Assembly: GCA_024684665.1 (NCBI GenBank)
Contig: JAIKWN010000252.1
Coordinates: 1 to 27,719, forward strand
Reading direction: 5' to 3'
DNA: 27,719 nt
Source of the DNA: Clostridiales bacterium
Lineage (GTDB): Bacteria; Bacillota_A; Clostridia; Christensenellales; Aristaeellaceae
The notes beneath the pieces were generated by a model. It was not told the origin of the DNA. It saw only the letters and a program-made list of their open reading frames with translations, and searched no databases. Numbering within the stretch: the stretch's first letter is position 1; each line of letters opens with the position of its first letter. Shown in pieces: positions 1-7,228 of this stretch. The position numbers were made by a program, and so were the translations under genes.

Positions 1-141
1 GTTCGTAGGCTCCTCGGCTTTGCTACACCGCTTCCTCCCCTCCTGTCATTACTGACAGCAGCTTGCGGTTCGCTACGCTTGGCGGTAAATACCCGCGGCA
101 GGACTTTCACCTGCAAGAATTGTGCCATGCCCGGCACACCC
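1..141. other. Non-coding hairpin-rich sequence at left edge
   Basis: No convincing gene is visible here. The stretch holds several short perfect hairpins: CTGTCA/TGACAG near 43-58, GCAGG/CCTGC near 99-115, and TGTGCC/GGCACA at 121-136. They are followed directly by a strong terminator. Compact hairpins next to a terminator look like a dispersed intergenic element of the kind seen in Clostridia, or the 3' end of a structured RNA. I recall similar sequences only vaguely and cannot confirm copies elsewhere from one window. It may also be the truncated end of a larger unit cut by the window edge. Confidence 0.3.
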
Positions 142-143
142 CA

Positions 144-175
144 AAAAAAGCGCCATCGCCCGGTGGCGCTTTTTT
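144..175 (-). terminator. Rho-independent terminator, potentially bidirectional
   Basis: A perfect 12-bp inverted repeat (AAAAAAGCGCCA / TGGCGCTTTTTT) flanks an 8-nt loop. The GC core sits next to an A-run on one side and a T-run on the other, so it can end transcription in either direction. It lies about 40 bp downstream of the stop of the small membrane protein gene (212-514, minus) and therefore closes the minus-strand group. Confidence 0.85.
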
Positions 176-211
176 GGTATGCTAATACTCCGTCAATCTC
201 GCCTTTGAAAA

Positions 212-514
212 CTACATCCCCGGTTTGATCATTTTCGTGCTGAACCAGAGGACCGCAATCACGCCAACGAGCATAACAATTGCACCGACTGCGGATTTCC
301 ACAGTGCGACTGCCGCCCCCAAGGCAACGGCAAGTGCGGTAAGCGCTACGATTTTTGCCAGACGGATCATGTATTTCGCCGGATCTTTCGGCTTTACAGA
401 GACCCTTGCCCTATATGGCAGCATCTTATAATCCTTGGTGATGGCCATGAGCGCCGCGTAGAAAAGAAGTGTCCCAGCAAAGATAAACATAAAAACTGAA
501 AACCCCTGCTCCAC
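212..514 (-). CDS. Small three-TM membrane protein, function unknown
   Basis: This 100-residue protein is mostly hydrophobic. Three membrane segments are visible at about residues 5-24, 51-71 and 75-91. A basic, proline-containing loop (about residues 27-48, with YRARVSVKPKDP) lies between the first and second. The start is GTG, preceded by AGAGGTG at about 6 nt spacing. No catalytic motif is visible and I do not recognise a named family. It is the last gene before the terminator at 144-175, 95 bp downstream of the ketopantoate-reductase-like gene, so it may share that transcript. The membrane location is a firm inference. No role is assigned. Confidence 0.7.
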   Translation of the reverse strand: MEQGFSVFMFIFAGTLLFYAALMAITKDYKMLPYRARVSVKPKDPAKYMIRLAKIVALTALAVALGAAVALWKSAVGAIVMLVGVIAVLWFSTKMIKPGM

Positions 515-609
515 GAATCACACCTCTTGCATGTTTTGATTTATATGCTTCTCCGCAGCCTTCATCTCACTTCGCCATCTATGCATGTTTTTCGTCATTA
601 TTTGCACTT

Positions 610-1542
610 TCAGTTGCCTGTTCCCCCGCTCTTATAGTTGAACTTCCCAAGATTTTTTTCTTCAAGCGCCTTGATCAGATCATAAACGATCTCATTGTAC
701 GGGCACAGTATTTCCAGTTCATGCGCCACCCTGATCAGCATTCCCGAAAAAGCTTCTATTTCCGTCGCCCTTCCGGCGTCCAAATCCTGTAGAGTTGAAT
801 ACCTTTGAGATGGGTCAACATTGGGCACCATTAGTTCTTCATTAAGTGGAATGCCTTTTGCTCTTGCGACGAGAACCACTTCTTTGTGGAGCTTCTGGCA
901 GATATCGGATACATAGACGCTGTCGTCATATGCGCCTGCCCCCACTCCGAGGACAGCTTGCGGGAGATTTCGTGCAATGTTGAGGGCAAACTTGTCCCAT
1001 ATATCCAACATGATATCATCACTCAAATGACATATCACGGGTGTATTCGCAAACACGCCCGAAACGAGCATAACTCTCGGGTCGTCTGCTGCCTTCTTTC
1101 CGGGTACACCAAGATGGATCCCCGCCCCACCCCGCGGCAAGGGAAAATGAACTGCTGCGCCTTCCCGGGTTGAGGAGATCTTAATCATCGAATGAATCAC
1201 GTGCTCTTTGCCGACAGCGGCGGATATTACTTCCTCGCTGTCGATTCCGTTCATGAGGCTGACAACGACTGTTTTTTCTCCGACAGCAGCCTGGATATCT
1301 GGCAGAGCCGCCTCCAACGCGGGCCGTTTTAAGCAGACAAACAGGATATCCGGATCTCCGGCCTCTTCTGGCAGGACAACGTTCAGATCATATCTTCGCC
1401 CGTTTATGGTCAGGCCTTCCTTCGACAGCCTCTTTGCCCGTTCATCTCTTGCGAGAACGCAAAGATTGTTTCCGTACTTATCGGCCAATCCCAAAATTAA
1501 ATACGCGCCAACCGCTCCCGCACCCAGTATTGATATTCTCAT
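610..1542 (-). CDS. Ketopantoate reductase family (ApbA/PanE-like) oxidoreductase
   Basis: The 310-residue product belongs to the 2-dehydropantoate 2-reductase family, which reduces ketopantoate to pantoate with NADPH in coenzyme A synthesis. The N-terminus has the Rossmann glycine motif GAGAVG at residues 7-12. The family SLMNGI segment is near residue 95, and the C-terminal helical domain has WDKFALN, with the expected catalytic lysine, and an ATEIEAF segment. The start chosen is the ATG directly before the Rossmann strand; it has GAGAGGTG about 6 nt upstream. A longer open frame reaches 1584 but would overlap the preceding gene. No panB, panC or panD is nearby and the neighbours are an SDR and an MBL hydrolase, so it may be a paralogue acting on another 2-keto acid. 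The family call is firm; the substrate is not. Confidence 0.85.
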   Translation of the reverse strand: MRISILGAGAVGAYLILGLADKYGNNLCVLARDERAKRLSKEGLTINGRRYDLNVVLPEEAGDPDILFVCLKRPALEAALPDIQAAVGEKTVVVSLMNGIDSEEVISAAVGKEHVIHSMIKISSTREGAAVHFPLPRGGAGIHLGVPGKKAADDPRVMLVSGVFANTPVICHLSDDIMLDIWDKFALNIARNLPQAVLGVGAGAYDDSVYVSDICQKLHKEVVLVARAKGIPLNEELMVPNVDPSQRYSTLQDLDAGRATEIEAFSGMLIRVAHELEILCPYNEIVYDLIKALEEKNLGKFNYKSGGTGN

Positions 1543-1559
1543 ATACAACACCTCTCTTA

Positions 1560-2276
1560 TTAGTTGCCTGTCCGGTATTCCCATCCATGCTCGCCGTGAT
1601 AGATCATGAGTCGTGTCATACCGCCATCAACGCAGATGTTTTCACCGGTGATGAATCCAGCCTTTTCGGAACATAGAAACAGTGCCAATTCCGCAATGTC
1701 CTCCGGCTTCCCAACCCGTCCTGCCGGTTGCTGCAATGCATCTGCTCCGGTGATCTCTGAATCTGTCGTATCGATCCATCCCGGAGAAATGCTGTTAACC
1801 CTTGCTTTCCCCGCAAGACTGACAGCAAGGGCGTGCGTCAGTGCTGCTATGCCTCCCTTTGTCGCGGTATAGCTCTCCGTCTGTGGCTGGCTCATCCGGT
1901 CACGGGAGGAAGAGATGTTGATTACGGAAGCCCCAGGTGCAAAATACGGTATAAGCAGTTTTGTCAGATAAAACGGTGCAGTTATACCAACCGCCAGGGC
2001 GCGGCAAAACTCTTCATAGGAGCAGTCATCTATGCCCTTCATGAGTGGAAGCGCATTGTTGATCAGGCAATCCACGCGTCCACTCCGCTGTACTACATAT
2101 TCCGCAAAACGTTCCAAGGTTCTTTTGTCCCCGACATCTCCGACAAACCATTCGCCAGGCTTTATATCGATGATATGAACAGACGCGCCCTCAGCTCTAA
2201 AGGCTTTGGCCATTGCTTTCCCGATTCCGTGAGCGCCTCCGGTAATAACGGCGACCTTTCCTGCATAATAACCCAT
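1560..2276 (-). CDS. Short-chain dehydrogenase/reductase (SDR)
   Basis: A classical SDR of 238 residues that would oxidise or reduce a hydroxyl/keto group with NAD(P). The cofactor motif TGGAHGIG is at 12-19, NNA at 73-75, the catalytic serine stretch ISSS at 121-124, and YTATK supplies Tyr136 and Lys140. The C-terminal PGWIDT and CVDGGM segments are also typical. The start is the ATG with GGAAGAGA about 5 nt upstream; the open frame extends to 2324 without a better site. The stop is 17 bp from the start of the PanE-like gene, so the two are co-transcribed. SDRs cannot be assigned a substrate from sequence alone. The combination with a keto-acid-type reductase suggests a small metabolite pathway. 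Confidence 0.85.
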   Translation of the reverse strand: MGYYAGKVAVITGGAHGIGKAMAKAFRAEGASVHIIDIKPGEWFVGDVGDKRTLERFAEYVVQRSGRVDCLINNALPLMKGIDDCSYEEFCRALAVGITAPFYLTKLLIPYFAPGASVINISSSRDRMSQPQTESYTATKGGIAALTHALAVSLAGKARVNSISPGWIDTTDSEITGADALQQPAGRVGKPEDIAELALFLCSEKAGFITGENICVDGGMTRLMIYHGEHGWEYRTGN

Positions 2277-2379
2277 GCTTATCTCTTCCTTTCGGTCTGG
2301 GCACTCAAACACAAATCCAGCCAAACGGTTTGCAGAAAACAGATTGTATCTTTTGGGCCCGTCCTTTCCGGTTTTCTCA

Positions 2380-3204
2380 TCAGAAGCTGTATCTGAAGCC
2401 GGAGGAGAACTGTCTGATCCGGGTACCCAATCTCTCCTCCAGATAACAGAAGGCGTGATCTCCCGTGCAATGCCCGGTAAAGATATATCTGATTGTGGCG
2501 CGTCTTATTTCCTCAGAAAGCGCAGCCAGCTCTTCGTCTGTCATCTTATAGAGATGCAGTCCCCCGACGTAGGCGTAAACATCGCTGCGGCCAAGCATTT
2601 CCCGGATGTCTGCAAGGATGTTCGTCATGCCCACATGAGAGCAGCTGTTAAAAACGATCAGCCCTTTCTTCGTTTCGAAGACAAGGCTCTGTTCGTGGAC
2701 AAAACTATCCGGGCAACGTTCGTTGCCGATAACAGTGTACAGATCGTTTCGTATCGCTATTGCAGAATAATCCTTTCTGCGATGCGGAACCAGCCAGATA
2801 CCATCCCCAATTGCATGGACACCTCTCACGTATTGTATCCGTGTTTCATACTTCTTCAATATACCGCTTTGGATTCCAATGTAACGCAGCGCGCCTTCCT
2901 TGATGCCGAAGCAGTTCTCACAGGTTCCTTCACGAACCAGGAAGGAAGCGTTGCGATTCAGAGAGAAGAAGGTATCTAATCCGTCTGCGTGGTCATAGTG
3001 CGCATGTGAAAGTACGCCTGCATCGACACTGTCAAGATCTATGCCGAGATGCTCTGCATTCTCCGCAAACAGCCCGCTTGCCCCAGTGTCCAGCAGAATC
3101 TTCCTGCTGTCCGCGTTGACCAGGATGCTAAGCCCCCATTCGCCGACCAGCGGCTCCTCAGCGATATTGTCAATCAGCACAGTCATATCGAGTTTTTGGA
3201 TCAT
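2380..3204 (-). CDS. MBL-fold metallo-hydrolase
   Basis: A 274-residue metallo-beta-lactamase-fold protein. The metal motif HAHYDH is at 67-72. LLDTG lies before it, CSHVGM sits in the middle, and GHCTGDHA near the C-terminus supplies further metal ligands. The overall pattern matches the COG1237 branch, whose archaeal members are annotated as dihydropterin ribofuranosyl-aminobenzene phosphate synthase and whose bacterial members are mostly of unknown substrate. The start is the ATG preceded by GGGAGG at about 4 nt. An in-frame ATG 11 codons upstream (3237) is possible but has no good site. It is the first gene of the small minus-strand group, 103 bp upstream of the SDR. Confidence 0.8.
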   Translation of the reverse strand: MIQKLDMTVLIDNIAEEPLVGEWGLSILVNADSRKILLDTGASGLFAENAEHLGIDLDSVDAGVLSHAHYDHADGLDTFFSLNRNASFLVREGTCENCFGIKEGALRYIGIQSGILKKYETRIQYVRGVHAIGDGIWLVPHRRKDYSAIAIRNDLYTVIGNERCPDSFVHEQSLVFETKKGLIVFNSCSHVGMTNILADIREMLGRSDVYAYVGGLHLYKMTDEELAALSEEIRRATIRYIFTGHCTGDHAFCYLEERLGTRIRQFSSGFRYSF

Positions 3205-3496
3205 AACGCCTCCCGGTGTCCTTTTGAGGTCGCGCATAACAGTGCGGCTCCGTCTTTTTTTTCCAACTGTATATGTCAGATCTCAAGTCCTTCTGGTTTT
3301 CATCCTCCCGGATGCGGCGCGCCGCAATGATTCTTCGTTCCATATCTTTCTCGACGCAAGCCACCAGGATCAGCATCTGATCCACCAGCCTGACATCAAC
3401 TGGACTGCTGTAAATGGAAGTATCCGGAAGAACCCGGATTACCTGCCTCCATTCGTCATTCCTTCTCGATCCCAGGCCGAAAAAGTCGGGTAAGTA
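3170..3496 (-). pseudogene. Possible 5'-truncated gene remnant
   Basis: One minus-strand frame stays open from 3496, directly after a TAA, down to 3170. It reads like a charged, helical protein, with segments such as RRNDEWRQV, VDVRLVDQMLILVACVEKDM and RREDEN-like basic/acidic stretches. There is no ATG, GTG or TTG in its first part; the first start codons are GTG and ATG near 3394-3385. It overlaps the 5' end of the MBL gene. It could be the tail of a degraded gene, a short unrecognised gene starting near 3385, or a chance open frame. I do not recognise the family. Confidence 0.25.
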
Positions 3497-3550
3497 TTAT
3501 TCAGATTTCTTCTGATTCTCTTGCTTGAATATGTGATCTTCGAATCCGGA
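3205..3550. other. 346-bp gap between M13 peptidase and MBL genes
   Basis: No confident gene lies here. Apart from the possible remnant at 3170-3496, I see a 6-bp hairpin ATCCGG/CCGGAT at 3422-3439 and a weak TCAGA/TCTGA hairpin near 3509-3525. Neither is followed by a T-run. I could not find a promoter with a convincing -35 and -10 for the MBL gene. Confidence 0.5.
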
Positions 3551-5608
3551 TCACCAGATGGCAACCCGATCCTCCGGGGCAAGATACATGCCGTCGCCTT
3601 CGGTAATGCCGTAGAAGCTCAGGAACTCATCATACTGCTGCAATGTGGCGTTGATTCGCAGATAGCCCATTGGATGCGAATCGTTGATTCGGGCATACGC
3701 CATCTGGAGACTGTCTTTTAACAGCCAGACGCCGGCATAGGTGCGGAAAAAGACATCGTAATTGAAATCCGGAATTTCGGCTGCCAACAGGAGCATAACC
3801 TTAATCCCCGCCATATCCGCGCATGCTTCGCCCGTCATGATATTCCCGTAAAAATCCTGGCCCTCCCACGGGTGCATCGCATTGTAAAAATCAACCATTT
3901 TGGCATTTCGCTCGAGGAACTTCGCATAATCCTCCTCGGTCCACCAGTTGATCATATCGCCGTTCTTGTCAAACTGAGCTCCGGAGGAATCGAAAGCGTG
4001 GGAAATCTCATGCCCAACCACAGCGCCTAGGGTTCCATAGAGTTCCTCGTCACTCATTCCGCTGTTATAAAGGTCTCCCCGCGCAAAAGCACCCATGATG
4101 TAGATGCTGTTTGTCTGCGGATCATAGAAACAGTTGACCTCATGCGGCGGCCTCCCCCACTTCTCCTTATCAAATGGCTCGGCGTATTCCTGGACTCTCT
4201 TGTCAAGATAGAATCTTCCGATCGCTTCCTGTGCCTTCCACAAAGTCCCTCCATTTTCACGAGATGCAAAGTCAAGTCCTTCAAAGCTGTACTTCTCCCA
4301 GCTGTCCGGATAGAGAATACGCTTGTCTATTGCCTCGAGCTTTTCGATGGCCTTCGCACGGGTTTCGTCGGAAAGGAAATCCGCCTCCGCCAGGATACTG
4401 TGATAGGCATCCATGATTTTTACTACCATGGCAGAGATGCGATCCTTGTCTTCCTGATTCAAGTAGGTCTCCGTGTAAAGCTGGGATACCGGCCAAATCA
4501 GCATGCCCGCAACTGTGCCTGAAAACACCGTTTCATCGTCTTTGATTCCCGTTGCGCCGCTGATCGCATTGCTGCGTTCCACACTCCATTCATAGCACTC
4601 TCGATCCAGCATCCCGGCACTGGCGATCACACCGCTGACAATAAGCGTATCCCGAATAAGGGGAAGATTCTCTTCGGAATAAAGCTCATTGAGTTTGTCG
4701 AGAAATTCGGGCTCTGTCACCAGATATTCATCTGCGGCCGGATACCCTTGCGCCTGCTCCAGGAACGAGAGGATGGGCAGCTTCCCCTGGCGCACTTCCA
4801 GTTCTTCTCGGGAGAAGATGTTGTAGATCCGGGAATAGATGTCCGGGCTGCTCTGCTCTTCATTGGTATAGATAGAGGGAGCCAACATGGTCTCAAATGC
4901 AAAGCAGTTATCTATCTTCTGTATTGCTTCCTCTTTGGAATAGCCCAGCTTGAGCAGCATTTTTGTGGCGAGTTCGTTATTCGCCACTTTTTTCACCTCG
5001 CCGTAAGGCGTTAATCTCCTGTATTCCGCGCTGTCATCCAGTAGCAGTCTGGCGCTCCCGACACTGAGGATATACCGGTTTGAATTGACCAGATCCTGCA
5101 TGGATTCGCAGCTGAAAAGAGCACCGAGCTGCTGTTCCACCGGGGTATTAACAAAGTAATCCGTAAGCTCGTCGATGCTGGAGATTTTTTCCACTGCTTC
5201 GGTCAGTTTCTTGAGTGGCGATACACCAAGCGCATTCCGGCTGTCCCAATCCATCAGGAGCCAGAACAGGTCGTAAGCAAGCTTTGTATCATGGGAAGCC
5301 GGCGCATCTTTCAGGAACATGTTTTTCACTTCTTCCGCCTGAAGAAGGAGCAAATCCCTGACTGTTCCGCCGTAAGCATAACCCTCCGGGATCGTGAGGT
5401 TCAGAATCTTGTCCTTGTTGACATACAGGGCAAAATTGTCCTTCAGAACAGCCGGCATATCCGGCGTCACAACTCCCTCAAGATCGATATCCGGCCAGGG
5501 TGTTCCGGTGCTATAGTCCGGAGCCAGCTGTTCCGCTTCGCAAAACCCAGCAACTGTAAGGAAAAGAAGTGCCATGACTGCAAAGTAAAACGCGATAGTC
5601 TTCTTCAT
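3551..5608 (-). CDS. Secreted M13 family zinc endopeptidase (PepO/neprilysin-like)
   Basis: A 685-residue gluzincin of the neprilysin family that would cleave oligopeptides outside the cell. A signal peptide covers about residues 1-25, hydrophobic and ending ...CEA, so type I cleavage is likely; no proper lipobox is present. The zinc site is HEISH at 533-537 with catalytic Glu534. The third ligand is Glu594 in GEACAD, with Asp598. The substrate-contact motif DSHP...R.N includes His645, Arg651 and Asn653. The protein ends in AIW, matching the conserved terminal Trp. Length is normal for M13. The usual ENxAD is EACAD here, and the conserved C-terminal cysteine region is absent, as expected for bacterial forms without disulfides. 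The start is ATG with GGAGG about 10 nt upstream. It follows the acyltransferase gene by 20 bp. Confidence 0.92.
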   Translation of the reverse strand: MKKTIAFYFAVMALLFLTVAGFCEAEQLAPDYSTGTPWPDIDLEGVVTPDMPAVLKDNFALYVNKDKILNLTIPEGYAYGGTVRDLLLLQAEEVKNMFLKDAPASHDTKLAYDLFWLLMDWDSRNALGVSPLKKLTEAVEKISSIDELTDYFVNTPVEQQLGALFSCESMQDLVNSNRYILSVGSARLLLDDSAEYRRLTPYGEVKKVANNELATKMLLKLGYSKEEAIQKIDNCFAFETMLAPSIYTNEEQSSPDIYSRIYNIFSREELEVRQGKLPILSFLEQAQGYPAADEYLVTEPEFLDKLNELYSEENLPLIRDTLIVSGVIASAGMLDRECYEWSVERSNAISGATGIKDDETVFSGTVAGMLIWPVSQLYTETYLNQEDKDRISAMVVKIMDAYHSILAEADFLSDETRAKAIEKLEAIDKRILYPDSWEKYSFEGLDFASRENGGTLWKAQEAIGRFYLDKRVQEYAEPFDKEKWGRPPHEVNCFYDPQTNSIYIMGAFARGDLYNSGMSDEELYGTLGAVVGHEISHAFDSSGAQFDKNGDMINWWTEEDYAKFLERNAKMVDFYNAMHPWEGQDFYGNIMTGEACADMAGIKVMLLLAAEIPDFNYDVFFRTYAGVWLLKDSLQMAYARINDSHPMGYLRINATLQQYDEFLSFYGITEGDGMYLAPEDRVAIW

Positions 5609-5628
5609 GTTATGTTATCCTCCAATAT

Positions 5629-6864
5629 CTAATCCCTACTGGGATTGGGAATCAGAATTCGGCGCGCGATCGGCCGCTCAAACGCGTAGGTCAAAACTGT
5701 CGAGACAGTAAGTGCGATCACCACTACTGCCAAGGTGTATCGCCCCTGCCAGAGCTGGTCGCCTGCATAGTTTGGGTCTGCGAAAGCGGAAGGAATGATA
5801 CGTGCGCGAAGAACCTGCACCGCGATCACCTGATGCCAGATGTAAAACTGCATCGAAATGCCGCTCAAAAACTTCATCAGGCGGTTTGAAAAGACTGTAC
5901 ACAGTGGTTTTCCCGTGTGCGCAAGGCCAAGGAGCATCAGGCTTCCAAAGCAGCCCATGAAGAAACGGCGCTGCATCTGCCCCAGACGAATCTCCTCCAC
6001 GTTTACGGAGCGCGACTGGGCCTGCGCCAGTTTGAACAGCATCCAGAGGGAAAAGATCGCAGCAGCCCCGAAAATCAGCCGCATCCATCTTCGGTGTGGA
6101 ACCGCGCTGAGGCGGACATGAAACAGGGCAGCGAGCATCCCAAGCGCGAAAACGTCGAGATAAGCGATCAGTTGATTGAACCAGATCCCGATATCGCTGA
6201 CATTCACCGCTACCCATGCCCGATAAGACAGAGAGATGGCGATCATCGCGCCGGCCGTCGAAAAAGGCGCTTTCCTGAACAGTCTGGCCAGAAACGGGAA
6301 TACGAGATAAAAATGAACCTCAACCGCAATGGTCCACAGCCCCGCATTGATGGGGGTCGCATAATAGGTGTCATACGAAAACACCTGTGTAAACGTCAGA
6401 TGTGCGAGAAGATCCCGGATCGCCCGCCCTCTGTCCGCGTAGAATCCCGCAACACAGGAAAAGGCAAACACTATGACCACATTCAGAATATAGGAAGGGA
6501 AAATACGGGCAACCCGTCTTTTGTAAAACGACAGAATCCTCGGGGAAGGATCCTGCGGTTTCAGACGCGCCCAAGGCAGATACAGGCAGAATCCGCTGAT
6601 CAGGATCATCAGATCCACCCACATATACCCAGAACGGATCAGTGGATCCAGATTGATTTCCCTGCCGAAAGCATGAAATCCCGGCCAGAGCCAGGACTGC
6701 TGCCAAATATGGAACCATGCAACAATGCCGATAGCAAGCACACGCATACCATCGCATACGCCCACATATTTCGTATCCTGCTGCGGATTCCGGCCGGTGC
6801 CCGGCAAATCATAGTTCATCTTTCCAGGCGCTGTTGTCATCCCTTCTCTATTGCACGATAACAT
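5629..6864 (-). CDS. Membrane acyltransferase, acyltransferase-3 family (OafA-like)
   Basis: A 411-residue polytopic membrane protein of the acyltransferase_3 family, which transfers acyl groups, often acetyl, to cell-surface sugars or lipids. The conserved histidine lies in VAWFHIW (His52), close to the first membrane segment. The SFYKRRVARIFPSY segment and about ten hydrophobic helices are typical, as is WTIAVEVHFYLVFP. The start chosen is the ATG at 6864, which has a GGGGGGAAG site 6 nt upstream and overlaps the NusG-II gene by 17 bp. An alternative ATG at 6840 has its purine run directly abutting the codon. The acceptor is unknown. Coupling to an envelope-anchored NusG-II protein and a TPR protein suggests a cell-envelope role. 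Confidence 0.88.
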   Translation of the reverse strand: MLSCNREGMTTAPGKMNYDLPGTGRNPQQDTKYVGVCDGMRVLAIGIVAWFHIWQQSWLWPGFHAFGREINLDPLIRSGYMWVDLMILISGFCLYLPWARLKPQDPSPRILSFYKRRVARIFPSYILNVVIVFAFSCVAGFYADRGRAIRDLLAHLTFTQVFSYDTYYATPINAGLWTIAVEVHFYLVFPFLARLFRKAPFSTAGAMIAISLSYRAWVAVNVSDIGIWFNQLIAYLDVFALGMLAALFHVRLSAVPHRRWMRLIFGAAAIFSLWMLFKLAQAQSRSVNVEEIRLGQMQRRFFMGCFGSLMLLGLAHTGKPLCTVFSNRLMKFLSGISMQFYIWHQVIAVQVLRARIIPSAFADPNYAGDQLWQGRYTLAVVVIALTVSTVLTYAFERPIARRILIPNPSRD

Positions 6865-7228
6865 CCAGTTCTTCCCCCCGGTTCTCGGGAGCGTCTCCCA
6901 CTACAGAAACCACCAAGCTGTGCGGCAGGCAAACGATGCTCTTAGCCGCGCTGTCCGTCTTCCCCTGCTGCACGCAGAGCCCATCGCGGCAGTTTGCTTC
7001 TTCCATCCATACTTTCCCATCCCGCACACGAACAAGATTGTAGGAGCCATCCTCCTGCCGGAAGGGATACTGCCCCGTCTCACTCAGTTTCCCGCGGTAC
7101 ACTTCGGTTCCTTCGATTGTGACAGAAAAGAAGCTTCCCGGTTTATCGGCGTTCCTGTGTCCGATCCCGTACAACACCAGAGCAGTAGCCGCAAGGATCA
7201 AAACAAGCAAAAGGTCCCGCCGTTTCAC
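6848..7228 (-). CDS. NusG domain II-containing membrane-anchored protein
   Basis: A 126-residue protein with one N-terminal membrane segment (about residues 5-22, preceded by KRR). It is followed by a NusG-domain-II-type beta fold. The family signature is visible: EEANCRDGLC (Cys80, Cys85) and IVCLPHSLVV (Cys100). Despite the name, such proteins lack the NGN domain of NusG and are not known transcription factors; the domain is predicted outside the membrane. The start is GTG, overlapping the stop of the TPR gene as GTGA (7225-7228). The conserved cysteines could bind metal or form a disulfide; that is inference. Confidence 0.85.
   Translation of the reverse strand: MKRRDLLLVLILAATALVLYGIGHRNADKPGSFFSVTIEGTEVYRGKLSETGQYPFRQEDGSYNLVRVRDGKVWMEEANCRDGLCVQQGKTDSAAKSIVCLPHSLVVSVVGDAPENRGEELDVIVQ

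Noticed and set aside
612..1571. The same 10 bases (AGTTGCCTGT) at the 3' ends of the reductase (612-621) and SDR (1562-1571) genes
   Set aside because: Ten bases encoding Thr-Gly-Asn plus stop, with unrelated flanks; chance is sufficient.
5917..6861. A 314-codon plus-strand open frame rich in Arg, Pro and His
   Set aside because: It is the complement of the membrane acyltransferase; the composition is what hydrophobic codons give on the opposite strand.
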